A DNA stretch of 27,669 nucleotides from Sphingobium sp. (GTDB lineage: Bacteria > Pseudomonadota > Alphaproteobacteria > Sphingomonadales > Sphingomonadaceae): positions 1 through 27,669 of the forward strand of contig NZ_QFOA01000042.1 of NCBI RefSeq assembly GCF_003248505.1, given 5' to 3'. A program made the translations under genes and the position numbers. The notes below the pieces were generated by a model. That model made no database searches. It saw nothing but the letters and a program-made list of their open reading frames with translations, and had not been told where the DNA came from. Of the stretch, positions 8,181-16,271 are shown piece by piece. Every line of letters starts with the position of its first letter. The first letter of the stretch is position 1.

Positions 8181-9659
8181 TCAATAGGTGACGATCTTCA
8201 CTCGCGCGCCGGGCCGCAACGTAGCGCCTCGGTCCAGCGCGTTGATCGTGAGGAAGCGTTCCAGCGGATAGTCGGTGTAGGCCATCCGTTTGGCCATCGA
8301 CTGCACCGTGTCACCCGCTTTCACCGTCACAACCTGCAGCCGGCGCGATCGGATTGCCGCCGCATCCTGCGCCGACAGACGCTGCATCGATTCGACCAGC
8401 GGCACGAACGGCCCCACGCCGCGCCCCGCCGGGGTCAGCAGCAGGAAATGATAATATTTGCCGCCGCCAAAATCGTAAGCGAACACCGTCGCGTCGACCT
8501 GCTGCGACTGGGTGGAAGCCTGGACAGTGCGCCAGCCGACCGGCAAGCCGTTAATCGTGGTACGTTCGACCGCCCCCTGCGGCACCGACCCGCGATTGCC
8601 GCCCAGACGCGCGAAAACCCCGTTTACATAAGCGTCGAGCGATCCTGCCGATGCGCCGCCGCTGAATTGCGCCTGCCCGCCCGATCCGGTGATCGACACG
8701 GCGTCGGTTCCGTTTTCCATACCGAAGCCCTCGGGCAGGGTGAAGGCAAGGCGCAGGCCGGGGTGACGGAAGCGGCTGCCGTCGATCACGCCCTGCTTGG
8801 GATCGTCGCCGTAAAGAACGCCGTCCACCGCCGTCAGGAACGCGTCGCGATTGCGCATCGTGCTGGTGGAACCGGTCGCCTGCGCACCGCGAAGCGCGCG
8901 GTCGACCCGGGACGCCGGATCCGGGTGCGTGCTGGCCCATTCGGGCATCGACCGGGCATTGCCCGACACCTGCGCATCGAGCGTGCTCTGCGCCGCGAGT
9001 GACGCCAACATGCTCGACAGCGCCGTCGGATCGTAGCCCGCAGACGCCAGATAGCGAATGCCAAGGTCGTCCGCTTCATATTCCTGACTGCGCGAAAATT
9101 TGAGCGTCAGCAGCTGGCTGCCCGTGCCGATCCCCTTTTGCACGATCCCTGCAAGACCCGAATCGCCGAGGAACGCGCCTGCAAGCATGCCCAGCAGCGC
9201 GCCGCCGATTGCGTTGCGCTGCGCCGCCTGCTGTCGCCGCTGGCCATGCTGGGCGGCGACGTGGCCGACCTCATGCCCCAGCACGCCCGCCAGTTCCGCC
9301 TCGTCGTTCATGAGCGCCATCAACTGCCGCGTGACATAGACATAGCCGCCGGGAATCGCGAAAGCGTTGTTGACCGGCGAATTGAGCAGCGTCACGGTAA
9401 AATCGCCCTGCGCATTCGACAGGCCCGATTGCACCGCGATCCGCCGCCCGACCGTTTCAACATAACGCGCCTGCGGCCCGGCGTAGGCGCCGCCGAATTC
9501 CTTGAGCAGTTCGGGATGCTGCTTCGCTCCGCTCGCCCTGTCCTGCGCGCTGATCGACGACACGGTGCGGATCGCCCGCTGTTGCCCGACCACCATGGGC
9601 GCGCTCAGCGCGACCGCCATGGCCGCACCGGTGCAAGCCAGCGTCACCTTCCAATTCAT
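8181..9659 (-). CDS. Exported M48 family metalloprotease with C-terminal LysM-like domain
   Basis: The 492-residue product has an N-terminal signal peptide (about 1-25, ending near MVVGQQ). The M48 peptidase domain contains the zinc motif HEVGH at 129-133 and the third ligand Glu195 in EYEADDLG. The region NNAFAIPGGYVYVTRQL before it is typical of the BepA/YfgC and Oma1-like periplasmic group, which clears misassembled outer-membrane proteins. After the protease domain come about 150 residues of unassigned beta-rich sequence, then VVTVKAGDTVQSMAKRM...INALDRG, a LysM-like peptidoglycan-binding module. The E. coli homologue carries TPR repeats instead. The ATG at 9659 has a GGGTGGA-type site upstream. 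It sits downstream of accA but is separated by 71 bases, so independent transcription is possible. Confidence 0.9.
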   Translation of the reverse strand: MNWKVTLACTGAAMAVALSAPMVVGQQRAIRTVSSISAQDRASGAKQHPELLKEFGGAYAGPQARYVETVGRRIAVQSGLSNAQGDFTVTLLNSPVNNAFAIPGGYVYVTRQLMALMNDEAELAGVLGHEVGHVAAQHGQRRQQAAQRNAIGGALLGMLAGAFLGDSGLAGIVQKGIGTGSQLLTLKFSRSQEYEADDLGIRYLASAGYDPTALSSMLASLAAQSTLDAQVSGNARSMPEWASTHPDPASRVDRALRGAQATGSTSTMRNRDAFLTAVDGVLYGDDPKQGVIDGSRFRHPGLRLAFTLPEGFGMENGTDAVSITGSGGQAQFSGGASAGSLDAYVNGVFARLGGNRGSVPQGAVERTTINGLPVGWRTVQASTQSQQVDATVFAYDFGGGKYYHFLLLTPAGRGVGPFVPLVESMQRLSAQDAAAIRSRRLQVVTVKAGDTVQSMAKRMAYTDYPLERFLTINALDRGATLRPGARVKIVTY

Positions 9660-9730
9660 AGATGTCCACCCTTTCCCGTTACCGGGACGAAACGAACACC
9701 GCCGTTCCCCGTTCCCGGCCGGACGATCGG

Positions 9731-10675
9731 TCAGGCACCGATGGCAAGGAACTTGTCGGCCCGGTCGTTGCGCAACGCTTGCGGATCAAGGCTGCCGAGC
9801 GAATCGAGTTCCACCTCGATGGCGGCGCCCAGATTGGCAATGGCCTGCACCGGATCGCGGTGCGCGCCGCCGACCGGTTCAGTCACGATCCGGTCGATGA
9901 CACCCAGCGATTTAAGATGCTGCGCAGTTATCTGCATCGCGGTTGCCGCGTCGCTCGCCTTTTCGGCGGTGCGCCACAGGATCGACGCACAACCTTCGGG
10001 GGAGATGACCGAATAGACCGCATGTTCGAACATTAGCACCCGGTTCGCCGCCGCCAGCGCGATCGCGCCGCCCGATCCGCCCTCACCCACGATGGCCGAC
10101 ACCATCGGTACGCCGAGTTTCAGGCAGGCCTCGGTCGAACGGGCAATCGCTTCGGCTTGACCCCGTTCTTCCGCCTGAACCCCGGGAAAAGCGCCCGACG
10201 TATCGACCAGCGTCACGACCGGCAGGTTGAAACGGTCGGCCAGCTCCATCAGGCGGATCGCCTTGCGATAACCTTCAGGCTTGGCCATGCCGAAATTGTG
10301 CCGCACCCGGCTGGCGGTGTCGTCGCCTTTCTCGTGGCCGATCACCATCACGCGCCGCTCGCCCAAAGTCGCAAAGCCGCCCAGGATCGCCTGGTCGTCG
10401 GCAAAGGCGCGGTCGCCCGCCAGCGGCATGAAATTGTCGAACAGGCCCGCGACATAATCCTTGAAATGCGGGCGGTCGGGGTGGCGCGCGACCTGCGTCT
10501 TCTGCCACGGCGTCAGCTTGGCATATGTGTCGCCCAGCATCTTGGCCGCGCGATTTTCCAGCGTCGCGATTTCGCCGTCGATGTTGATGTCGCCTACGCT
10601 CGCGGTGGCGCGCAATTCGACGATGCGCGCTTCCAGCTCAGCGATCGGCTTTTCGAATTCCAGAAAGCTTACCAT
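9731..10675 (-). CDS. accA: Acetyl-CoA carboxylase carboxyltransferase subunit alpha
   Basis: The 314-residue product is the alpha half of the carboxyltransferase, which with AccD moves the carboxyl group from biotin-BCCP to acetyl-CoA to make malonyl-CoA for fatty acid synthesis. Family signatures are present: the N-terminal FLEFEKPIAELEARIVEL helix, RHPDRPHFKDYV, TLVDTSGAFPGVQAEERGQ, and the oxyanion segment IVGEGGSGGAIALA. Length matches the family. The start is at 10675 because MVSFLEFEKPI is the conserved beginning; an extension of 12 residues to 10711 would overlap xerD. It lies only 10 bases after xerD and is probably co-transcribed with it. AccD and the biotin carboxylase genes are elsewhere. 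Confidence 0.97.
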   Translation of the reverse strand: MVSFLEFEKPIAELEARIVELRATASVGDINIDGEIATLENRAAKMLGDTYAKLTPWQKTQVARHPDRPHFKDYVAGLFDNFMPLAGDRAFADDQAILGGFATLGERRVMVIGHEKGDDTASRVRHNFGMAKPEGYRKAIRLMELADRFNLPVVTLVDTSGAFPGVQAEERGQAEAIARSTEACLKLGVPMVSAIVGEGGSGGAIALAAANRVLMFEHAVYSVISPEGCASILWRTAEKASDAATAMQITAQHLKSLGVIDRIVTEPVGGAHRDPVQAIANLGAAIEVELDSLGSLDPQALRNDRADKFLAIGA

Positions 10676-10685
10676 GGCCCGTGCG

Positions 10686-11618
10686 TTAGGGCGCGGACGG
10701 CCCGGCGTCAACGTGCGCCTGCGGCGTGCGCACGGCCATGGCGGCCAGCGGATGGCGCTGGTTCACCAGTTCCACCAGACGGCGGCTGTCGACATGGGTG
10801 TAGATCTGCGTCGTCCCGATATCGGCATGGCCCAGCATGGTCTGGAGCGCGCGCAGATCCGCGCCACCTTCCAGCAGATGGGTGGCAAAAGCGTGGCGCA
10901 GGACATGCGGGCTGACCCGCTGCGGCGGGATGCCGGCGGCGGCGGCCAGCGCCTTCACCAGCTGATAGAGACGGATGCGGCTGAGATGGCTCTTGCCCGA
11001 CGGGAACAGCCACGGGCTGTCCACCGGCACATGGTCGAGCCACGCGCTCACCGCCGCGCGCGCGCGGTCGGAAATCGGCACCATCCGCTCCCGCGCGCCC
11101 TTGCCCTTGAGGATCAGGAAGGGCCGGTCGGCGGCCAGCGCCCGGCGAGGCAACGACACCAGCTCGCTCGCCCGCAGGCCCGATCCGTAAAGCAGTTCGA
11201 TGAGCGCGGAGAGCCGCCGATCAAGCGGCGCGGGATGCGCAATCGCCAGTTGCTCCTCGATCCGCGCGAAGAGGCTGTCGACCTCCGCCGTCGTCAGGAT
11301 CTTGGGCAAGGGGCGCTGCGTCACCGGGCGGGGCAGCGCGCGGGCCGGATTGTCGGCGCGCAGCCCCTCCTCCTCCAGAAACGCGTAGAAGGCGCGCAGC
11401 GCAGATGCCTTGCGTGCGACGGAGGATGCGGCCAGCGCGGCCCAAGCGTCCGTCAATGTGGAAAGCGCCTGCCTGTCCGCCCGCGCCAACCCACCGACCA
11501 GCGCCGACGCGCCGTTCAGGTCAGTGCGATAGGCCAGCAGCGTATTGCGCGACGCCCCGCGCTCCGCCGCCATCATTTCGAGGAAGCGGTCGATCAGGGC
11601 GGCGTCTTCCTGCCCCAT
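10686..11618 (-). CDS. xerD: Site-specific tyrosine recombinase XerD
   Basis: The 310-residue product has the two-part layout of Xer recombinases: an N-terminal SAM-like DNA-binding domain (about 1-95) and the catalytic domain. The catalytic set is complete: Arg149 in GSGLRASEL, Lys173 in KGKGARER, His238 and Arg241 in SPHVLRHAFATHLL, His264 in LGHADIGTT, and the nucleophile Tyr273 in QIYTHV. XerD acts with XerC at dif to resolve chromosome dimers, so this is likely the housekeeping enzyme and not a mobile-element integrase. Length and the neighbouring accA agree. The start at 11618 follows the upstream gene's stop codon by two bases, so translation is probably coupled. Confidence 0.93.
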   Translation of the reverse strand: MGQEDAALIDRFLEMMAAERGASRNTLLAYRTDLNGASALVGGLARADRQALSTLTDAWAALAASSVARKASALRAFYAFLEEEGLRADNPARALPRPVTQRPLPKILTTAEVDSLFARIEEQLAIAHPAPLDRRLSALIELLYGSGLRASELVSLPRRALAADRPFLILKGKGARERMVPISDRARAAVSAWLDHVPVDSPWLFPSGKSHLSRIRLYQLVKALAAAAGIPPQRVSPHVLRHAFATHLLEGGADLRALQTMLGHADIGTTQIYTHVDSRRLVELVNQRHPLAAMAVRTPQAHVDAGPSAP

Positions 11619-11620
11619 CT

Positions 11621-13441
11621 TCAGGTCCGGCTTATCGCCTCGGCCGCGATCATGCGCGCTTCGGGGTCGAGTCCCACGCGATGCAGCGCCGCGACGACAT
11701 GATAGAGGTGGGCGGGCGGCAGCTTCGCCCATTCGGTGCCCTGCATTCCGACCGCCGCCAGCAGCGCCACGGTCGCTTTCTCTCCCCGCGCCGCCGCCGC
11801 CGCGATGGCGCGCGACCAGCGGCTGTTCGCGGCCAGCGGAATGCCATGTTCCTGCGCCAGCGATTGCGCGTCGTTCGCCGACAGGCGCGACAGGCCTGCA
11901 AGCGCGGCGATCAGCATCCGCCCCTTTTCCGCGCCCGCATCGTCGAGATATCCCGAAGCGCGGCTGCTGTTGATTTCCACCACCGGGCTGGGCGCGCCGA
12001 CCGCGAGCAAGGCCCAGAGCTGCGAAGCGCCCGCGCCGTCCAGCTGCCCCACGGCCCGCGCCCAGCGGGCAGCGTTGCGGTCGTAGCCCGCCGTCAACAT
12101 CGACGCGACGAGGTTGGCGGCATCCTGCGCATCGGTCTGCGCGACGGGAAGCCCAGCGGCGAACCGGGCCGTTGCGATGAGGCCGACATAATCGGGCTTC
12201 GCCTTGTCCTGCCACCATGTCCGCATACCGCCCAGCCGTTCGCCGACCGTCGCGCCCGACGCCGCGACGCGCAGCGCATCGACCCGGTCGGCTACATCGT
12301 CGGGCGCGTCGCCATCGGTCCCGATCTGGCCGTAGAAACCGACGAGCGCCGCGTTCGAAAGCACGCCCAGCCGCGCCGCGATATCGGCCCCCGCCCGCCG
12401 CTTGAGCGGGGTCAGCGCCGCCGCGCGCGCCTGCCACGCCTGGACATGCGGCCCCGCCGCCGCCATCAGTGCGTCGGGGATATCGACATTGAGGGCGGTC
12501 GCAAGGCCGTAGCGCCAGGAGGTCAGCCGGTCGACGCCGCCCCATTCGATCTTGACCGAACGGCGCGCGTTAAAGCCTGTGCCGACCACTTTCTCCGCAA
12601 GACGGTAATCGACGCCCCGCGCGACCCCGCGCCGCTGCACCTGGTTGAGCGCCCCGCTGGCGCTCCCCTGGTCCCCCGACAGCGCCGGGCAGATCGCCCG
12701 CGTCATGTCCCATCCCGGTGCCTTGCTGGTGCGCAAAGCGCCGTCCGACAACGGACACAGCCCCGCCGGATCGGACGTCGCCAGATAGGTTTCCATGGCC
12801 ACGGCATAGAGGCGCGGGGTAAAACGATCCACGTCCACGCTCTGGACCATCAGCCGCGCATTGTCCGCTTCACCCATGCGAAGCAGCAGCCAGGCACGCT
12901 CGGCGGCCCAGTCCGCGCCGTCGATGTCGCGAGGCGTATCGACGCTGGACAGCAAGGCGCGACGCAGCAGGATGGATGCCCAGCGCGACACGATAGGGGC
13001 ATGCGTCTGCCGCATCAGCGCGGCGAGATAGCGGCCCGATTCCTGACCGAACGCGTTGGCGTCGAACCCCTGCGTTTCCGGCGTCAGCGGCCCGATCCGG
13101 TCGAGCGAGCGCCGCGCACTGTCGGGCAGGTCGTATTTCGATTTCTCAGCCGCCAGTTCCTCCGGCGTCATTGCGTTGGCGGCGTCAACGACCTCCGCCA
13201 GCGATGGATCGACCGCTCCGGGCGGGACAAGCGGCTGCACCATCGGAACGCCGGCGGATGGCGCGGATGCACCGGGTGCGGGTTGGGCCGGGCGAGCGGG
13301 CTGCGGAGCGGGCGCTTCGGGTGCGTCGCCGAAGCCGGGCGGCAACAGCGATTCGGGCGCCTGTTGCGCGACCACGGGCAAAGCCAGGGCCAGCGCGAAG
13401 CTGCCCAGCGCCCACCTGGCATTCCCCCGCGACCGGCGCAT
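11621..13441 (-). CDS. Large exported protein of unknown function
   Basis: I do not recognise this 606-residue protein. The N-terminus is basic then hydrophobic, WALGSFALALALPVVAQQ, a signal peptide with cleavage near residue 25, so it is exported to the periplasm or beyond. Residues about 28-75 are rich in Pro and Ala and look like a flexible linker. The rest (about 80-606) is alanine-rich and mostly helical in pattern, with repeated short helix pairs such as SRWASILLRRALLSS and ERAWLLLRMGEADNARLMV. This suggests an alpha-solenoid of TPR or similar type, but no defined repeat was confirmed. No catalytic motif is visible. It sits in an operon between a small membrane protein and xerD, and may be coupled to both. 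Confidence 0.75.
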   Translation of the reverse strand: MRRSRGNARWALGSFALALALPVVAQQAPESLLPPGFGDAPEAPAPQPARPAQPAPGASAPSAGVPMVQPLVPPGAVDPSLAEVVDAANAMTPEELAAEKSKYDLPDSARRSLDRIGPLTPETQGFDANAFGQESGRYLAALMRQTHAPIVSRWASILLRRALLSSVDTPRDIDGADWAAERAWLLLRMGEADNARLMVQSVDVDRFTPRLYAVAMETYLATSDPAGLCPLSDGALRTSKAPGWDMTRAICPALSGDQGSASGALNQVQRRGVARGVDYRLAEKVVGTGFNARRSVKIEWGGVDRLTSWRYGLATALNVDIPDALMAAAGPHVQAWQARAAALTPLKRRAGADIAARLGVLSNAALVGFYGQIGTDGDAPDDVADRVDALRVAASGATVGERLGGMRTWWQDKAKPDYVGLIATARFAAGLPVAQTDAQDAANLVASMLTAGYDRNAARWARAVGQLDGAGASQLWALLAVGAPSPVVEINSSRASGYLDDAGAEKGRMLIAALAGLSRLSANDAQSLAQEHGIPLAANSRWSRAIAAAAARGEKATVALLAAVGMQGTEWAKLPPAHLYHVVAALHRVGLDPEARMIAAEAISRT

Positions 13442-13446
13442 CGGCC

Positions 13447-13638
13447 CTATTGGCCCAGCTTGTCTTGGGCGATGGTCTTTTCAACGCGCTGTTGCGGCTG
13501 CTCCCCGCCGCGCGACCAGAAGAAGGCAAGCAGCGCGATCACGATCGCCACCAGGGCAATCGGGATGATCGGCAGGCGGGTGCCCCGGCGGCGCTGGCCA
13601 CCTTCGAAACTGCTAAAGCTGCTGCGATTATTCTTCAT
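13447..13638 (-). CDS. Small single-pass membrane protein of unknown function
   Basis: The 63-residue product has a polar, arginine-rich N-terminus with RSSFSSFEGGQRRRGTR, one membrane helix at about 22-41 (LPIIPIALVAIVIALLAFFW), and a short polar tail ending EKTIAQDKLGQ. By the positive-inside rule the N-terminus is in the cytoplasm and the tail is periplasmic. Its stop codon is 5 bases before the start of the 606-residue exported protein, so they form one operon and may act together. I cannot assign a family. It is divergent from aroK, with about 100 bases between the starts. Confidence 0.75.
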   Translation of the reverse strand: MKNNRSSFSSFEGGQRRRGTRLPIIPIALVAIVIALLAFFWSRGGEQPQQRVEKTIAQDKLGQ

Positions 13639-13699
13639 CGGTCCTTGGCTTGTTCTCTTAGGCCGGCAAACGGCCGGGGGACGCGCGGAAAGTTGCGAT

Positions 13700-13727
13700 T
13701 TGCCTCCGCGAGCCGGGGCTGTATAGC
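13700..13727 (+). promoter_or_regulatory. Possible aroK promoter
   Basis: TTGCCT (13700-13705) and TATAGC (13722-13727) are separated by 16 bases. The start point would be near 13733, only a few bases before the aroK ATG at 13738, which lacks a clear ribosome site. This would make a nearly leaderless mRNA. The motif match is modest. Confidence 0.25.
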
Positions 13728-13737
13728 CCGCAGCGCC

Positions 13738-14286
13738 ATGCAGCGAAACAGCAAAATCCCCGACAGCCAGTCAGGCCGTGGCCCCATCGTGCTGGTGGGA
13801 ATGATGGGCGTGGGCAAATCGACGGTCGGCCGCCGCCTCGCCGCTCGCATCGGGCTGTCCTTCGTCGATGCCGATGAAGAGATCGAAAAGGCCGCAGGCA
13901 TGACCGTGTCGGAAATTTTCGACCGTTATGGCGAAGCGCATTTCCGCGACGGCGAACGCCGCGTCATCGCCCGTCTGATGGACGGCGCGCCCAAGGTGAT
14001 CGCGACCGGCGGCGGCGCTTTCATGCAGGATGAGACCCGCCGCCTGATCCTCTCCAGCGCGACCGCGATCTGGCTCGACGCCGACATCGACATATTGGTC
14101 GACCGTGTCGGTCGCCGCGACAGTCGCCCCCTGCTCAAGGGGCGCGACGCCCGCGCCGTGCTCACCGAACTCGCCGCCGTGCGCAACCCGGTCTATGCGC
14201 TCGCACCCATCCACGTCAAAAGCATCGCCGCCCCGCATGAGGTCGCGGTCGAAAAGATCATGGAGCAGCTTCCCCAATGGCCCTAG
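13738..14286 (+). CDS. aroK: Shikimate kinase
   Basis: The 182-residue product phosphorylates shikimate at the 3-position with ATP in the aromatic amino acid pathway. It shows the Walker A loop GMMGVGKSTVGRRLA (about 21-35), DADEEIEKAAGMTV with the shikimate-contacting Asp, FRDGERR, and the GGGAFM segment after ATGG. The lid region near RDSRPLLKG carries the usual basic residues. Length is typical. The ATG at 13738 is followed by a short polar segment before the P-loop; no good ribosome site is visible, so a later start is possible. It overlaps aroB by 10 bases, a coupling common in proteobacteria. Confidence 0.96.
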   Translation: MQRNSKIPDSQSGRGPIVLVGMMGVGKSTVGRRLAARIGLSFVDADEEIEKAAGMTVSEIFDRYGEAHFRDGERRVIARLMDGAPKVIATGGGAFMQDETRRLILSSATAIWLDADIDILVDRVGRRDSRPLLKGRDARAVLTELAAVRNPVYALAPIHVKSIAAPHEVAVEKIMEQLPQWP

Positions 14287-15386
14287 TCCGCGTGGCGCTG
14301 GACGCGCGCAGCTACGATATCGCGATCGAGGATGGCGCGCTGGATCGCGCGGGCATCTTACTCGCGCCCTATGCGCGGCAGGGGCGGCTAGTTGTCGTCA
14401 CCGATTCCCATGTCGCCGCCGCCCAGCTTCCCCGGCTCGAAACCGCGCTGGCGGCCAGCGGCGTAACCGTCGAACCGATCGTGCTGCCCGCAGGCGAACA
14501 GACCAAAAGCTGGCGACATCTGGAACAATTGCTCGACGCGCTCCTCGCGCTGGAGATCGAGCGCGGCGATCATGTGGTGGCGCTGGGCGGCGGCGTGATC
14601 GGCGACCTGGTGGGCTTTGCCGCCTCCATAATCAAACGCGGCTGCCATTTCGTTCAGGTGCCAACGACCCTGCTGGCGCAAGTGGATTCATCGGTCGGCG
14701 GCAAGACCGCGATCAACACGCGCGCAGGCAAGAATCTGGTGGGCAGTTTCTACCAGCCCGCGCTGGTGCTGATCGATCCCTCGACGCTCGACACCTTGCC
14801 CCCGCGCGAAACACGCGCAGGCTATGCCGAGGTGGTGAAATATGGCCTGATCGACGACCCCGCTTTCTTCGCCTGGTGCGAGAGCGACGGGCAGCGGCTG
14901 CTGGCGGGCGACCGGGGCGCCCGCGTTCACGCCATCGAAAAGAGCGTCCGCGCAAAAGCCGCCATCGTCGCCGATGACGAGCGCGAAACGACCGGTCGCC
15001 GCGCCCTCCTCAATCTGGGGCATACGTTCGGCCACGCACTCGAAGCGGACACCGGCTTTTCCGACACGCTGCTGCATGGCGAAGCCGTCGCGGCGGGCAT
15101 GGCGCTCGCCTTCCGCTACTCTGCGCGGCTGGGACTATGCCCGCAGGCGGATGCGGACCGGGTCACGGCGCACCTGCGCAGTGTCGGGCTGCCCTACGAT
15201 CTCGCTTCCGCGCGTGTGCAGGCCGATGGCGCGGCGCTGGTCGCGCACATGCTTCACGACAAGAAGATGGCGGCGGGCACCCTCCCCTTCCTGCTGGCGC
15301 GCGGCATCGGCCAGACCTTCCTGTCGAAGGATGTGGCACTGGAGGACGTGGCGGCGTTTCTGAACGGGGAGCGGGTTGCGGGATGA
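14277..15386 (+). CDS. aroB: 3-Dehydroquinate synthase
   Basis: The 369-residue enzyme converts DAHP to 3-dehydroquinate, the second step of the shikimate pathway, using NAD and a divalent metal. Signatures include the NAD-binding VALGGGVIGDLVGFAASI, the QVPTTLLAQVDSSVGGKTAIN stretch, and the metal ligands expected in GYAEVVKYGLI (Glu), LGHTFGHALE (His) and LLHGEAVAAGMA (His). Length matches the family. The ATG at 14277 lies inside the end of aroK, giving translational coupling. No terminator is visible after the stop codon, so transcripts may continue into the AT-rich region and the orphan gene at 15521. Confidence 0.97.
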   Translation: MALVRVALDARSYDIAIEDGALDRAGILLAPYARQGRLVVVTDSHVAAAQLPRLETALAASGVTVEPIVLPAGEQTKSWRHLEQLLDALLALEIERGDHVVALGGGVIGDLVGFAASIIKRGCHFVQVPTTLLAQVDSSVGGKTAINTRAGKNLVGSFYQPALVLIDPSTLDTLPPRETRAGYAEVVKYGLIDDPAFFAWCESDGQRLLAGDRGARVHAIEKSVRAKAAIVADDERETTGRRALLNLGHTFGHALEADTGFSDTLLHGEAVAAGMALAFRYSARLGLCPQADADRVTAHLRSVGLPYDLASARVQADGAALVAHMLHDKKMAAGTLPFLLARGIGQTFLSKDVALEDVAAFLNGERVAG

Positions 15387-15445
15387 CCGGATACCAGGCC
15401 GTCATTCTGAATGTCGTCACATCGAACTTGTGTCAGTTAATTTGA

Positions 15446-15475
15446 TTGAGATAACGATATCTCGATGCAAATAGT
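15446..15475 (+). promoter_or_regulatory. Putative promoter of the orphan gene with palindromic operator
   Basis: TTGAGA (15446-15451) and AATAGT (15470-15475) form a plausible -35/-10 pair with an 18-base spacer, about 45 bases before the orphan TTG start. A perfect palindrome, GAGATA (15448-15453), 4-base centre, TATCTC (15458-15463), overlaps the -35 and the spacer, an ordinary position for a repressor operator. The whole stretch 15387-15520 is clearly richer in A and T than the neighbours. Confidence 0.35.
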
Positions 15476-15520
15476 TAAAAATTAGAGCCAAGCCAATCGC
15501 ATAAGAGGCTGGAGGACGTT

Positions 15521-16180
15521 TTGCGTTTTTTAAACACCTTTGATCGCTGGCTCGGTCGACTTTCTGGATTGGCCACCTTCTGGCCTGCCCTTCCAGTGGC
15601 GGTAAGTGGTCTGGTAACAGCTAAGTTATCTGAAAGTGTGGTGTGGATAGCCCGCTTCGGCGCTTTTGGCTGGTGGTGTGCATTTGTAACAGGCGTTTTG
15701 GCGGGATTAGCATCCGCGACGCTATTTGCAGTCTTTAAAGAAAGAATGGCGCGGGCGCATGCCATAACAAAATGGTCGAAGGAGGTCGATAACATTAACC
15801 CACTCGACGACCAGTTCACACGAAAGCGAATAAGAATATCTGATTTAGAACATCCAACCACGCACAGAATCGCTGGAAAACGGTTTATCGACTGTCAGTT
15901 GGTAGGTCCTGCAACAATCGCGTTTTTAAACCAAACACATATCTCTGGCATAGGATTTATTAATTGCGATCTGATTCCCACAAAGGATGTATTTTTTGCT
16001 TTCAATCCCATTGGCGTAGAACGCACCCAAATTATTGGCGGCCAGATTTGTAACGCGACGATCTACCTTCACCCATCAATTCTTAAGTCTATGGAGGCGG
16101 ATGGGATGCATCCTTATTATCCAGTACTGACGGGCAATACAGAAATTGACGCCCGCCTGCCAAGATCAAAAGCTGGGTGA
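15521..16180 (+). CDS. Orphan two-helix membrane protein with beta-repeat-like C-terminal domain
   Basis: I do not recognise a named family. The 219-residue product uses a TTG start, supported by GGAGG at 15511-15515 five bases upstream. Two hydrophobic segments, about 19-37 and 45-72, are followed by a basic segment and a soluble domain from about 90. That domain opens with NPLDDQFTRKRIRISDLEHP. It then shows an imperfect repeat of about 24 residues: KRFIDCQLVGPATIAFLN at 120, GFINCDLIPTKDVFFAFN at 145, and TQIIGGQICNATIYL at about 169. This pattern suggests a short pentapeptide- or beta-helix-like fold. Base composition is much lower in GC than that of its neighbours, so it looks horizontally acquired. 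It is not clearly linked in function to aroB or rpmE. Confidence 0.75.
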   Translation: MRFLNTFDRWLGRLSGLATFWPALPVAVSGLVTAKLSESVVWIARFGAFGWWCAFVTGVLAGLASATLFAVFKERMARAHAITKWSKEVDNINPLDDQFTRKRIRISDLEHPTTHRIAGKRFIDCQLVGPATIAFLNQTHISGIGFINCDLIPTKDVFFAFNPIGVERTQIIGGQICNATIYLHPSILKSMEADGMHPYYPVLTGNTEIDARLPRSKAG

Positions 16181-16218
16181 GAACAGCAACTTTCTAAACC
16201 TCACCCCGCCGATCAACG

Positions 16219-16250
16219 AAAAAGGCGCCCCGTTCCCGGAGCGCCTTTTT
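16219..16250. terminator. Bidirectional terminator between orphan gene and rpmE
   Basis: AAAAAGGCGC (16219-16228) pairs with GCGCCTTTTT (16241-16250). Because A and T runs lie on both ends of the stem, it can stop both the rightward orphan gene ending at 16180 and the leftward rpmE ending at 16272. Confidence 0.85.
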
Positions 16251-16271
16251 CTCTCAAGCCTGTCAGGCCGA

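Noticed and set aside
10686..11618. Tyrosine recombinase read as a sign of a mobile island
   Set aside because: It matches housekeeping XerD in length and catalytic residues, sits in an operon with accA, and has no attachment site or phage genes nearby.
11405..13726. A 773-codon open frame on the plus strand opposite the 606-residue exported protein
   Set aside because: The leftward protein has a signal peptide and operon spacing; the plus-strand frame is basic, of low complexity, and overlaps the divergent promoter region.
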